A stretch of DNA of 63,946 bases, from contig JABSSL010000005.1 of NCBI GenBank assembly GCA_013214355.1, positions 105,934 to 169,879 of the forward strand, read 5' to 3'. This stretch comes from Saprospiraceae bacterium. GTDB lineage: Bacteria; Bacteroidota; Bacteroidia; Chitinophagales; Saprospiraceae. The position numbers were made by a program, and so were the translations under genes. Positions 48,100 through 58,000 of this stretch are shown here, one piece after another. The notes under the pieces are model-generated. The model did no database searches. It was not told the origin of the DNA and worked only from the letters and a program-made list of their open reading frames with translations. The number at the start of each line of letters is the position of its first letter. The stretch's first letter is position 1.

Positions 48100-48483
48100 T
48101 TATTCCAAAACTTGCCGGACAGTCACTTCTTCCCCATCCCGGACGGATCGCAGCAGATCTCGATCCACTTCCAGCAACTTACCAAATACATTTACAGGGC
48201 TAGCTGCCCGTGCTTCTTGACCATGGCTGACGGGAGTGGGTCCGAAGAAAACGCAAAAGGCAGGCATGCTAGGCCAGTAGGCCAGCGCACCAATGTCTAC
48301 CACATCCGTGGCCTCGGCCTCTAGTTGGGCCTCAGCTTCAATACCAAAATAAAACTCATCCCCCCAAGTCATTACTTGAGTCGTCACTGGCAAAGCCTCC
48401 CAAATGCTTCGCCCAGTCGGTGTATCAAAGATTTTGGCTTTGAGGATGAAAAGTTCGAATTCTAATTCAATTTCCATGCGCAT
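48100..48483 (-). CDS. Cyclophilin-like fold protein (TM1367/DUF369 type)
   Basis: The 127-residue protein matches the small cyclophilin-like family: SIWEALPVTTQVMTWGDEFY near 26-45, DIGALAYWPSMPAFCVFFGP in the middle, and ARAASPVNVFGKL near 93. Proteins of this fold have no proven peptidyl-prolyl isomerase activity. It begins three bases after the TSUP stop, so TetR, TSUP and this gene look like one operon. Its role is unknown. Confidence 0.8.
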   Translation of the reverse strand: MRMEIELEFELFILKAKIFDTPTGRSIWEALPVTTQVMTWGDEFYFGIEAEAQLEAEATDVVDIGALAYWPSMPAFCVFFGPTPVSHGQEARAASPVNVFGKLLEVDRDLLRSVRDGEEVTVRQVLE

Positions 48484-48486
48484 AGA

Positions 48487-49245
48487 TTAACGGAAGAATA
48501 TGACAAAGGCTCCTAAAGCTGTCAGGATCAGAATTAGCTGGCGATAGTGTCTTTCCTGGATCTGCCTCACCACCCATAAACCCGTTACAAAACCGATAAG
48601 CGAAACAGGAATCAAACGGAGGTTTATCGCAAAAGTATCCATGGAGATTGTACCCCAGACCCAAATGTGAAAAGGTGCTTTAATCAAATTGACGATAAAG
48701 AATAGCCAAGCAGCTGTTCCAATAAATTCCGTTTTTGGCAGTCGCATCGCCAAGAAGAATACATTGGAGAACGCCCCTGCTAGATTGCCGATCATCGTAG
48801 TAAAGCCTGCTGCTAGGCCCATAATACCCGCAAACCACCACTGCGTAGGAACCTTGGCAGACTTTTGGCGATCCCATGCGTACATGATTACAACGCTGAT
48901 AAAGATGATAACCGCCATTCCCCTTTTGAAAATGGTCTCCGGTAAATCCTTTCCAACAAAAACACCTAACAAGACTCCAATAATCATCCAAGGTAATAGC
49001 TTGAGGAGCAACAGCCATTGAGCATCTCGCTTATAATAAATTACTGCACAGATATCGGCGGTAATGAGGAGAGGCAGCATGATTCCGGTGGAAGCCTTTC
49101 CTCCAAAAACGATGGCTAAGATGGTAACATTTACCACAGCAATTCCCTTCAGCCCAGCCTTAGAAAGCCCAATCAAGAAGGCAGCTAGCATTGCAAACAG
49201 CCAGCTAGTCGTAGAGAGCTGGAACTCAGCCGGAAGTTCAAACAT
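48487..49245 (-). CDS. TauE/SafE (TSUP) family membrane transporter
   Basis: The ATG at 49245 (MFELPAEFQLSTTSWLFAML) is preferred over a TTG 27 bases upstream. The product of about 252 residues has eight or so hydrophobic segments and the TSUP-type start AAFLIGLSKAGLKG. Members export sulfite, sulfoacetate or other organosulfonates, or carry other anions. Given the four sulfatases nearby, sulfite or sulfonate export is tempting, but the adjacent genes give no direct link. It is 50 bases after the TetR stop. Confidence 0.88.
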   Translation of the reverse strand: MFELPAEFQLSTTSWLFAMLAAFLIGLSKAGLKGIAVVNVTILAIVFGGKASTGIMLPLLITADICAVIYYKRDAQWLLLLKLLPWMIIGVLLGVFVGKDLPETIFKRGMAVIIFISVVIMYAWDRQKSAKVPTQWWFAGIMGLAAGFTTMIGNLAGAFSNVFFLAMRLPKTEFIGTAAWLFFIVNLIKAPFHIWVWGTISMDTFAINLRLIPVSLIGFVTGLWVVRQIQERHYRQLILILTALGAFVIFFR

Positions 49246-49295
49246 GAGGCAGTTTAAGTTGGCAAGCGGCAAAGGTAAGATGGAATCCTTAATCC

Positions 49296-49877
49296 CTAGT
49301 CATTATTCTGCATTCCTTTCAAAATAAAATCAGACATCTGCTTTTCTAGTTCGACAGGGTTAACAGCGCTACCTTGCTCGATGTACCAGCTGAACAACCA
49401 GCGAATGGAGGAAAGAAAAGAATAGGTAGCTACCTCAAGGTCCATAGTTCTTAATTCTTGTACCTCCATACCTTGTCCTATGATATCGCGTACCATTTGC
49501 TCATAGCTCCCTCTATTGTCCAGGAATGCCTGTTGTCTAACTTCTTCCAAATGTTTCCATTCTCCTACTAGTAGCGCTACCTGATAGGGATACGCCGTTG
49601 TTAATCGAACATTTAAGTCCACGATTGCTTTCAGTTTTTCCGATGGGCTATAGGAGGAGTTATAGATATTGCTAAGTCCATCGTGAAATTGATCCGCGAT
49701 TTCAAAAACGAGATCATCTAGTAATTGCTGCTTGGAACGAATGTAATTGTAAAGCGTAGCCGCTTCCACTTGTAGAGCCTTAGCAATATCCCTCATCGTC
49801 GTGGCTTTAAACCCTTTATTATGAAAGAGCTCCAGTGCTGTTTCTATAAATCTCTCTCGCGTGATCTTCCTTTCCAT
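49296..49877 (-). CDS. TetR-family transcriptional repressor
   Basis: The 193-residue protein has a TetR DNA-binding domain at 1-50 (FIETALELFHNKGFKATTMR, DIAKALQVEAATLYNYIRSK) and a helical C-terminal ligand domain. It is divergent from hmgA, with 130 bases between. That gap carries two overlapping perfect 16-base palindromes, the expected form of a TetR operator. It most likely represses the homogentisate operon and itself; the inducer might be homogentisate or another aromatic intermediate. It is followed by the TSUP and cyclophilin-like genes on the same strand. Confidence 0.92.
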   Translation of the reverse strand: MERKITRERFIETALELFHNKGFKATTMRDIAKALQVEAATLYNYIRSKQQLLDDLVFEIADQFHDGLSNIYNSSYSPSEKLKAIVDLNVRLTTAYPYQVALLVGEWKHLEEVRQQAFLDNRGSYEQMVRDIIGQGMEVQELRTMDLEVATYSFLSSIRWLFSWYIEQGSAVNPVELEKQMSDFILKGMQNND

Positions 49878-49944
49878 GACTGAATATAAGTAATTGGTCG
49901 ATTATCAAAAAAGCGTCAAAATCAATCTTGCAATCCGATGTCTC

Positions 49945-49975
49945 TTGCAGATAAAAACAATTATTAGTAAATTTA
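49945..49975 (+). promoter_or_regulatory. Candidate promoter of the hmgA operon
   Basis: TTG at 49945-49947 is followed after 20 bases by TAAATTTA at 49968-49975, a 7-of-8 match to TAnnTTTG. The -7 box lies inside the first palindrome of the operator, so repressor binding would block it. Confidence 0.4.
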
Positions 49976-49995
49976 CTAACAATTGTTAGTACTAA
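49964..49995. promoter_or_regulatory. Double palindromic operator between tetR and hmgA
   Basis: TTAGTAAATTTACTAA (49964-49979) and ACTAACAATTGTTAGT (49975-49990) are perfect 16-base palindromes that share five bases. The half-site TTAGTA or its complement TACTAA occurs four times or nearly so, the last pair as TTAGTACTAA (49986-49995). The site ends 12 bases before the hmgA ATG. Confidence 0.7.
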
Positions 49996-50007
49996 AAAAT
50001 TAGCAGT

Positions 50008-51168
50008 ATGCCTATTTATCATAAAATGGGAAAAATCCCCGCCAAAAGACATACCATTTTCGAAAAACCAGATGGTAGCTTGCACTATGAACAGCTATTT
50101 GGAACGATCGGATTTGATGGCATGTCGTCCCTGCTTTACCACCTGCATCGCCCGACTATGGTTAAGGAGGTGGGACAGAGTATAGATATGAGTCCGAAGG
50201 TGGCGATTGACCGAAATATGAAATCCTTGAAATTCATTGGATTCAATATTGAGGCAAAGGAAGATTACCTGGAAAGTAGGATCCCTCTATTGGTCAATAA
50301 AGACGTTCACATTGGACTCGCTGCCCCCAAGCAATCCTTGACCGACTACTTCTACAAGAATGCCGATGCAGATGAATTGCTATTTGTGCACAAGGGTTCG
50401 GGTACTTTACGGACTATGGTTGGGAATATATCCTTTGAATATGGTGACTACTTAGTCATACCTCGAGGCATGATCTATCAGATTAGCTTTGATACAGCGG
50501 ACAATAGACTCCTATACGCGGAATCCTTTCACCCTATCTATACACCAAAGCGTTATCGCAATTGGTTTGGACAATTGCTAGAGCACTCGCCCTTTTGCGA
50601 ACGAGACTATAAACGTCCGGCAGAACTAGAGACTCATGATCAGTTAGGAGACTTTGTCATGAAAATCAAGAAACAGGGACACCTACATGAACTGGTATAT
50701 GCTTCACATCCTTTTGATGTAGTGGGTTGGGATGGCTACAACTATCCTTATGGCTTTTCCATTCACAATTTTGAGCCAATTACAGGCAGAGTTCATCAAC
50801 CACCACCGGTTCACCAGACCTTTGAGACCTCCGCCTTTGTCGTATGCTCTTTCTGTCCTCGGCTCTACGATTACCACCCCAAAGCGATCCCTGCTCCCTA
50901 CAATCACTCCAACATAGATTCAGATGAAATGCTTTATTATGTAGATGGAGATTTCATGAGCCGAAATGATATCGACCAAGGGTATATTACCCTACATCCC
51001 GGAGGAATCCCTCACGGTCCACACCCTGGAGCCTATGAGCGCAGCATTGGCAAGAAATCTACGGGGGAATTAGCCGTTATGATAGACACCTTCAAACCCT
51101 TGATGGTTACCGAAGCAGCCTTGCAGATCGAAGACGGCAAATACTACCAATCCTGGCTAGAACATTAA
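50008..51168 (+). CDS. hmgA: Homogentisate 1,2-dioxygenase
   Basis: The 386-residue protein is a cupin-type ring-cleaving dioxygenase that opens homogentisate to maleylacetoacetate using Fe(II) and O2. Visible blocks are VHQPPPVHQTFE, the iron-ligand region NHSNIDSDEMLYYVDGDF, and TLHPGGIPHGPHPG with the last histidine ligand. It is shorter than mitochondrial enzymes (about 440) but matches bacterial forms of this length. It is the first gene of a plus-strand tyrosine-catabolic operon and sits next to the double operator. Maleylacetoacetate isomerase and 4-hydroxyphenylpyruvate dioxygenase are not in the window. Confidence 0.95.
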   Translation: MPIYHKMGKIPAKRHTIFEKPDGSLHYEQLFGTIGFDGMSSLLYHLHRPTMVKEVGQSIDMSPKVAIDRNMKSLKFIGFNIEAKEDYLESRIPLLVNKDVHIGLAAPKQSLTDYFYKNADADELLFVHKGSGTLRTMVGNISFEYGDYLVIPRGMIYQISFDTADNRLLYAESFHPIYTPKRYRNWFGQLLEHSPFCERDYKRPAELETHDQLGDFVMKIKKQGHLHELVYASHPFDVVGWDGYNYPYGFSIHNFEPITGRVHQPPPVHQTFETSAFVVCSFCPRLYDYHPKAIPAPYNHSNIDSDEMLYYVDGDFMSRNDIDQGYITLHPGGIPHGPHPGAYERSIGKKSTGELAVMIDTFKPLMVTEAALQIEDGKYYQSWLEH

Positions 51169-51201
51169 TCACATTACATCCAAAAGAACTCATTATACTA
51201 T

Positions 51202-52449
51202 ATGTCTGAATTAAATCCTTGGTTGAACATAGCAGCTGATTCCGATTTCAGCATACATAATTTGCCCTTCGGCATTTTTTCTACCCCTAACCAAAGACCA
51301 CGGGTAGGCGTAGCTATCGGCGAATTCATCATTGATTTACCGGCCGCAAGTCAAGCGGAGGTGTTTGCTGGTTTGAATATTCCCCCGATAGTCCTGGAAC
51401 AACCCCAGCTCAACAATCTGATGCAACTGGGAAAGGTCATCAGTCTACAAATTCGACATCGCTTACAGCAGCAGCTGTGCGACCCGGAGTCAGCGCTAAA
51501 GGCATCTACTGGAGTGCTAGTTCCCATGAGGGAAGCCAAGATGCATATGCCGGTTCAGGTCGGAGATTACACTGATTTTTATTCCAGCATAGAACATGCC
51601 ACCAATGTCGGCAAGATGTTCAGAGATCCCGCCAATGCGCTTCTGCCCAACTGGAAGCATATCCCAGTGGGCTACCATGGTAGAGCCTCCTCTATCATCC
51701 CTACGGACGAGCCCATCCGCCGGCCGAAGGGACAAACCCTTCCCAAAGGTGCTGATCAACCCGTCTTTCAGGCCTCTCAAAGATTAGATTTTGAATTGGA
51801 AATGGCATTCATTATTGGTAAGGAGTCCCAGCTAGGTGAACCCATTTCTACCCATGAAGCTAATGACTACATCTACGGCATGGTACTCTTCAATGATTGG
51901 TCTGCGCGGGATATTCAAAAATGGGAATATGTACCCCTTGGTCCTTTCTTGGGTAAAAATTTTGCCTCTTCCATCTCTCCCTGGGTGGTCTTGCTCGAAG
52001 CGCTGGAACCGTTTAAAGTCGCTGGACCCATTCAAGATCCTCCAGTGCTCCCCTATCTAGAGTACGAGGGAGAGCGCAACTACGATATCGAACTGGAAGT
52101 GGGAATTGCACCAGACGGGGCAGCAGAAACGCTTGTCAGTCGATCAAATTTCAAGTACATGTATTGGAATATGCAGCAACAATTGGCGCATCATACGGTG
52201 AATGGCTGCAATGTCAGAGTCGGCGATATGCTAGCATCTGGAACTATTAGTGGCCCGACTCCAGACTCCTATGGTTCTATGTTGGAATTATCCTGGTCAG
52301 GAAGCAAGTCCGTGCCACTTAATGATGGCAACAGTAGGACTTTCATCGAAGATGAAGACACCGTCATCATACGAGGATTTTGTCAAAGGGAGGGCAAAAG
52401 AGTAGGATTCGGAAAAGTAAGCACCAAAATACTCCCAAGTCATGCTTAA
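51202..52449 (+). CDS. fahA: Fumarylacetoacetase
   Basis: The 415-residue enzyme hydrolyses fumarylacetoacetate to fumarate and acetoacetate. It has the N-terminal SH3-like domain (FGIFSTPNQRPRVGVAIGEF) and the catalytic FAH domain with DYTDFYSSIEHATNVGKMF (metal Asp and catalytic His), PVGYHGRASSI, and ELEMAFIIGKES with further metal ligands. NDWSARDIQKWEYVPLGPF is also typical. It is 33 bases after hmgA, so both are cotranscribed. Confidence 0.96.
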   Translation: MSELNPWLNIAADSDFSIHNLPFGIFSTPNQRPRVGVAIGEFIIDLPAASQAEVFAGLNIPPIVLEQPQLNNLMQLGKVISLQIRHRLQQQLCDPESALKASTGVLVPMREAKMHMPVQVGDYTDFYSSIEHATNVGKMFRDPANALLPNWKHIPVGYHGRASSIIPTDEPIRRPKGQTLPKGADQPVFQASQRLDFELEMAFIIGKESQLGEPISTHEANDYIYGMVLFNDWSARDIQKWEYVPLGPFLGKNFASSISPWVVLLEALEPFKVAGPIQDPPVLPYLEYEGERNYDIELEVGIAPDGAAETLVSRSNFKYMYWNMQQQLAHHTVNGCNVRVGDMLASGTISGPTPDSYGSMLELSWSGSKSVPLNDGNSRTFIEDEDTVIIRGFCQREGKRVGFGKVSTKILPSHA

Positions 52450-52596
52450 GTGGAGGAAAGTTTGTTCAGTTAGTTCTTAAAAAGAACCTCCACGAGCAAA
52501 AAAATAAGCCGATATCAAATTCCGGAGGCTAAATTCAAACAGCTTCTAGGTGTAAATATTATTTTTGGCATTCTTCTCCGTTCAGGGAAAACGGAG
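52450..52596 (+). promoter_or_regulatory. Two hairpins in the fahA-scoA gap
   Basis: The first (52450-52493) pairs GTGGAG with CTCCAC and, inside, GTTCTT with AAGAAC; no U tract follows, so it is not a normal terminator. The second (52576-52596) pairs CTCCGTT with AACGGAG, 37 bases before the scoA ATG. Together they may set the ratio of the CoA-transferase to the upstream genes. Confidence 0.35.
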
Positions 52597-52633
52597 TCGA
52601 ATCGTCAACTTCCATAACGCAAAGCGAAAGCAT

Positions 52634-53338
52634 ATGAATAAATTGGTTAAAAATGCCGCCGAAGCCATTGAAGGAATTCAGGATGGGATGACGCTCATGC
52701 TCGGAGGCTTCGGTCTTTGTGGTATCCCTGAAAACTGCATAGCTGCCTTAGCAGAGCAGGGAATTAGTGGATTGACCTGCATTTCCAACAATGCCGGAGT
52801 CGATGATTTTGGATTGGGCCTTTTGTTACAGAAGCGACAAATTAGGAAGATGATCTCCTCCTACGTGGGAGAGAATGCAGAGTTTGAGCGACAGATGCTT
52901 AGCGGTGAATTGGAGGTTGATCTGGTACCGCAAGGATCGCTCGCCGCTCGCTGCTACATGGCTGGGGCAGGTGTGCCCGCTTTTTTCACTCCAGCAGGCT
53001 ATGGCACAGAAGTAGCTGAAGGTAAGGAAGTTAGATACTTCAACGGTAAACCGCACATTCTAGAAACGGCTTTAGAAGCTGACTTTGCCATCGTCAAAGC
53101 TTGGAAAGGTGACCGTTTTGGGAACCTCGTTTATAAGGGAAGTGCACGAAATTTCAATCCAGCCATGGCCATGGCTGGAAAGATCACCATCGCAGAAGTA
53201 GAAGAAATCGTAGAACCCGGAGAATTGGATCCCAACTTTATCCACACTCCTGGTGTTTTCGTACAGAGGATATTTGAAGGAACGAATTATGAGAAGCGAA
53301 TCGAGCAAAGGACCGTTCGCCAAAAAACACAATCCTAA
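52634..53338 (+). CDS. scoA: 3-oxoacid CoA-transferase, subunit A
   Basis: The ATG at 52634 (MNKLVKNAAEAIEGIQDGMT) is the family start; an upstream in-frame ATG at 52565 adds 23 unlikely residues. The 234-residue subunit shows LMLGGFGLCGIPENCI, ISNNAGVDDFGLG and the C-terminal AEVEEIVEPGELDP. With subunit B it moves CoA from succinyl-CoA to acetoacetate, the product of fumarylacetoacetase. The order hmgA-fahA-scoA-scoB therefore completes the route from homogentisate to fumarate and acetoacetyl-CoA. Confidence 0.94.
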   Translation: MNKLVKNAAEAIEGIQDGMTLMLGGFGLCGIPENCIAALAEQGISGLTCISNNAGVDDFGLGLLLQKRQIRKMISSYVGENAEFERQMLSGELEVDLVPQGSLAARCYMAGAGVPAFFTPAGYGTEVAEGKEVRYFNGKPHILETALEADFAIVKAWKGDRFGNLVYKGSARNFNPAMAMAGKITIAEVEEIVEPGELDPNFIHTPGVFVQRIFEGTNYEKRIEQRTVRQKTQS

Positions 53339-53356
53339 CCATCAAAAATTCGATCC

Positions 53357-54010
53357 ATGCTAGATAAGAAAGGAATTGCACAACGCATTGCTCAAGAATT
53401 ACAAGATGGTTGGTATGTGAATTTAGGGATTGGTATCCCAACGCTAGTCGCCAACTACGTTCCGGAAGGCCTCAGCGTGGAGTTTCAGTCTGAAAATGGG
53501 ATTCTCGGAATGGGTCCCTTTCCTTACGAAGGTGAGGAAGACGCAGACATGATAAACGCGGGAAAGCAAACGGTAACGCTTTTACCGGGTGCCTCTATAT
53601 TTGACTCAGCGACCAGTTTTGCGATGATCAGAGGAGGGCACATCCAGCTGACGGTGCTTGGCGCCATGGAGGTGGCGGATAATGGAGATATCGCCAACTG
53701 GAAGATTCCAGGTAAGATGGTGAAAGGCATGGGCGGGGCCATGGATTTGGTTGCCTCAGCTGAGAACATCATCGTTGCCATGATGCATACGAACAAAAGA
53801 GGACAGTCAAAACTCCTCCGACAATGTTCGCTACCGCTTACCGGGGTGAAGTGTGTAAAACGTGTTGTCACTAACTTAGCCGTTATGGATATCACCCCGC
53901 AAGGCTTTAAATTGATTGAAAGAGCGCCGGGCGTGAGTGTAGATGAAATCAAGAGTGCGACGGAAGGCCGCCTGGTAATCGAAGGAGATATTCCTGAAAT
54001 GCAATTATAG
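53357..54010 (+). CDS. scoB: 3-oxoacid CoA-transferase, subunit B
   Basis: The 217-residue subunit carries the catalytic glutamate in QSENGILGMGP (near 43-53), which forms the CoA thioester intermediate. VNLGIGIPTLVANYVP near the N-terminus and GAMEVADNGDIANWKIPGK in the middle are family blocks. It starts 18 bases after subunit A, as usual for this pair. Confidence 0.95.
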   Translation: MLDKKGIAQRIAQELQDGWYVNLGIGIPTLVANYVPEGLSVEFQSENGILGMGPFPYEGEEDADMINAGKQTVTLLPGASIFDSATSFAMIRGGHIQLTVLGAMEVADNGDIANWKIPGKMVKGMGGAMDLVASAENIIVAMMHTNKRGQSKLLRQCSLPLTGVKCVKRVVTNLAVMDITPQGFKLIERAPGVSVDEIKSATEGRLVIEGDIPEMQL

Positions 54011-54050
54011 TTTTCGAACGATGGCAAAATCCATCGATAAATAGTAGACA

Positions 54051-54998
54051 ATGGCAGAAGAACAAAAAGAACCAATTAAATGCCTAATCATAGGCTCTGG
54101 CCCAGCAGGTTATACCGCGGCGATCTACGCTGCTCGAGCTAATCTAAGCCCTGTAGTATATACAGGTCAAGAGCCCGGAGGTCAATTGATGATTACCACT
54201 GATGTGGAGAACTATCCAGGTTATCCCAAAGGCATTAGAGGTCCTGAGATGATGGATGACTTCAAAAACCAGGCAGAACGGTTTGGAACAGAAGTACGCT
54301 ACGACCTAGTAGAAAAGGTAGACTTTAGTGGTCCGATCCATAAAGCTTGGACCGCTAATGGGGATGAGATACATGCTCACAGTGTAATCATTTCAACGGG
54401 AGCAAGTGCCAAATGGCTAGGTCTAGAATCCGAGCAAAAATTGATGAACCAGGGCGTTTCAGCCTGTGCAGTTTGTGATGGCTTCTTTTTCAAAGGTAAG
54501 GAAGTAGCGGTTGTAGGAGGAGGAGATACGGCGGCTGAAGAAGCCACCTATTTGGCAAAGCTTTGTCCAAAAGTGCATTTGTTGGTGCGTCGAGACGAAA
54601 TGCGTGCTTCTAAGATCATGCAAGATCGCGTGATGAAAACGGAGAACATTGAAGTTCATTGGAATACAGTTACGCAAGAAATTCTAGGCGAAACAGACGT
54701 AACAGGTGTACGTGTATTGAACAGAGTTACGGAAGAAGAGCGTGTACTGCCCGTACAAGGTTTTTTCGTAGCCATTGGACATAAGCCGAATACCGATATT
54801 TTCAAGGATTGGCTGGACATGGATGACACCGGTTACTTAATCGTAAATCCAGGTACTTCTAAAACTAAGATCAAAGGTGTTTTTGCCAGTGGTGATGCTG
54901 CTGATAAAATCTACCGTCAAGCTGTGACTGCTGCTGGCACTGGCTGCATGGCAGCACTTGATGCGGAAAGATATTTGACGGAAGAAGGGATTATATAA
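54051..54998 (+). CDS. trxB: Thioredoxin-disulfide reductase
   Basis: The 315-residue flavoprotein has an N-terminal FAD motif (IIGSGPAGYTAA, 13-24), redox-active CAVC at 139-142, an NADPH motif VVGGGDTAAEEA, and C-terminal FASGDAADKIYRQAVTAAGTG. It reduces thioredoxin with NADPH in the cytoplasm. It starts 40 bases after scoB and ends before a strong terminator, so it may be the last gene of the tyrosine operon or have its own promoter. Confidence 0.96.
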   Translation: MAEEQKEPIKCLIIGSGPAGYTAAIYAARANLSPVVYTGQEPGGQLMITTDVENYPGYPKGIRGPEMMDDFKNQAERFGTEVRYDLVEKVDFSGPIHKAWTANGDEIHAHSVIISTGASAKWLGLESEQKLMNQGVSACAVCDGFFFKGKEVAVVGGGDTAAEEATYLAKLCPKVHLLVRRDEMRASKIMQDRVMKTENIEVHWNTVTQEILGETDVTGVRVLNRVTEEERVLPVQGFFVAIGHKPNTDIFKDWLDMDDTGYLIVNPGTSKTKIKGVFASGDAADKIYRQAVTAAGTGCMAALDAERYLTEEGII

Positions 54999-55025
54999 TC
55001 CCACTTTCGATGATGTAGAACTACT

Positions 55026-55060
55026 AATCCCGTGCTTCAACTGAGGCACGGGATTTCTTT
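55026..55060 (+). terminator. Rho-independent terminator after trxB
   Basis: A perfect 10-bp stem (AATCCCGTGC and GCACGGGATT) with a 10-base loop is followed by TTCTTT. It lies 27 bases after the trxB stop and 20 bases before the convergent GH144-like gene end. Confidence 0.85.
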
Positions 55061-55080
55061 GTGGTAAATAAAGGGAATTC

Positions 55081-58000
55081 TTAGTGCTTAAACACTCGCT
55101 TGGAACGCCGCACGCCATCAATTTCAAGTGACACAAAGTATAAGCCAGCGGAAAGGTTAGATAGATCAAAAGTTTCACGATATAAGCTTTCCAAAAACTC
55201 TTCCTGGTGAAGTAGCTGGCCAAAGGCATTCTGGACTGAAACAGCGCCATTGGCGCCGAAGGGTAGCTCAACGATGATGTTTAACAGATCTGTGGTAGGA
55301 TTAGGATAAATCTCAAATCGAAGCAATCTATAAGGTTGTTCCCCTGCATTAACAAGGTTCATCAGTGAGTTTGAAGTTGTGAATAGAAAGTCGTCACAAC
55401 TTGAAAGTGGAAGCAATAAATTGCAACTAATTTGATCACTAGAACTGAGCAGATCGGCATCTATTGTGAGTGTTGAGTCCGAAGTCCGATCCACAAGTAT
55501 ACTATCATTGAACCACCAACGATACTCATAATCAAAATGTTCTTGGTTGGCAATGGTGGCATAGACTTCTACTTCTCCAGCGGCTCCTGCCTCAGATCCT
55601 AACTGAACCTGGACGGATTCCGGCATATCTAAGACCACAATGGTGTCGAAGGTTGGCAAGTGTTGAGCAATTGGTGGATAAGTCGAAAAAAGGTCTCGAA
55701 TGGAATTCCCGGAAAGAGCACCGGCTTCCACCAAATAACTATCGGTGTTAATCAACATAGGTCCTACATCTATTGCGAAACGTGGAACAGATAACCACGG
55801 TCCATTAAAATCAAGGCCATTAATGGAAGTGTCGTACGCATTGTCAGGGTCAAGATGAAAGGCATCTGGGAAACCAAAGATGGGAGACCAAAAGTGATAA
55901 CCATACTCGTCCTGAAAGAGGGAATCCAAGGTATAGTAGTAGTACTTGTTCAACTCTATTGCCTCAGCAGGAGTGAAAAGAATAGTTGATAATCCGCCAT
56001 ATATGGCCATCGTTCCGTTGGGGTCGTTATTCGTATCTAACTTACAACAGTAACCATAAGCATGATAATTTGAGATATTTATGGTGTCAAGGCCAACCAC
56101 AATAAATCCAGATGAATCTGGTCCTTCACAAGCTGAAACGCCTCCAATTCTTTCGTCGTAAGAAAGGATAAAATCACCAAATTGGTTTTGGTCAATGCTG
56201 AAATCTTTCAACAAAGCATGTCTAGCGTTTTCGTAACGCTGAGAATTTTCACTGAATCTAGCGTACATCTGCAAAAACCAATAGGTGAAACCGGTACCAG
56301 GGGCAGAAAAAACGTAATCTCCTGTCTCCTCTTCACATAAAGGGCGTCGGTAGCCATTTGCAAAGTATGGATTGTTAGGTAACCGATGTTCTGGGACAGG
56401 TGTTGAAATTCCAAGCAAGAAGGCGAGATCTAATTCTTCGGAGAACCAATCTGTTTTGAACCTTGATAAGCCTTCTCCAGGAGTCCAATGAAAGTGCATT
56501 AAGTTTGTTTCTTCATCATACAAGAAGTTCCAATCTGTCATAGCAATGAGTGAATCGGCTTTAGCTACGATGGACTCGTTTTCAGCAAAGTATTGACGGG
56601 CGACCACTATACCAGATAACAAAAGAGCGTTGGTAAAAAGGGAATATTCCGTTTGGAGATTCTTGCGCTTTAATGTGCCGCTGTCCAGGAAATGTGCCCA
56701 GTTACCATTGACACTTGCGTACCGAAGCGGATACGCTTTAGCGGAATCTATCTCTGTAGTATGTTGACATCGATATAACAAATTGAACAGTATTTGTTCC
56801 GTACGATCTTCAATGGCCTCTGGATCTACCCAAGCATTCCGGTGAGCTATGGTATACGCTGAAAGTTGCCAGCCAATACCATCAACAGAGATTAGATCAT
56901 CCCAAAGGTGCCTATCAAAGATTAGATAGGAACTGGGGGCTACTGCCTCCCAAAAGAATTTAAATCGAACCTTATTGAGGTAGGCTAACAATTCCTGATC
57001 ATTTTGGAATTGAGGTTTCTCGAAATTGCTTTCGATCAGATAAATATCATCCAAAGAGAAAATTCCTGATTTGTTTTGATTTACTTGAACTCCACCAACT
57101 GTTTGGGCAAAGATGAAACCTAGAAATTTTGCTTTCGCTGGATTAAAAGGTGGTGTGCCAGATGGACTATTGAAATCGCCAATGGCAACAGCAATTCTTT
57201 GCCATTCATCATGGCTTTCTAAGGCTAGAATATGCTCTCCTTTATGACCATCCACATCAGACAATTCCAATTTCATAGTTAATGGAGCATCAGCCACCAA
57301 TTTGAAAAAAAAGGCAATGGAATCAATTCGTCTATTCTCGAAACCCTCTCCTAAAAATTCTGGAAAGAGATTCGTCAAATCAAAAGCAGAATTATTATCA
57401 AACCAGTCCCATTTAAAGGATTCGAGATAGCCCGCAAAATTCTCCTTAATGTCATAGCTGATATCCAAGTGTCGACCAGACCCCATTCTAGTACCAGCCT
57501 TCGTATAGTTTAATTGCAAAACTGATATATCCCCTACGATTCCAGCATTACCAGTAAAGGCATTGGAAAACTTCTTGATTCTATCTACATCATCATTGTA
57601 GTTCTGAAGAGAGTGGCAGTACCCTGCTCCAAGTACAGTCCGTAGTTTAATTGGAATCCAGTCCGTAAACTGGAAGTTGTTCCAATCATCTGTATCTTCA
57701 GGAATCCAACTGGCTTGCCATTCGTTATTTACATATATTTCTACCGGCGGGGCTTCCATGAAGTGTCTTCTAGAATATCTTATCCTAATAAACACTTCTC
57801 CACTACCGGCGACATTATTATACCACACTCCCCCTTCGCTACTTCCAAACTGTCCCCACACAAGATCATTGGAGGCATTTCCTCTAAAAATGGGGAGCCC
57901 TACTGTAGCCGCCCCCGGAAACTCCGCTTCGTAAACGCTGCCGCTCACCGCAGTGTCCATCGTAACTTCAAAAAAATCAAGATCTGCCACTCCAAATTGT

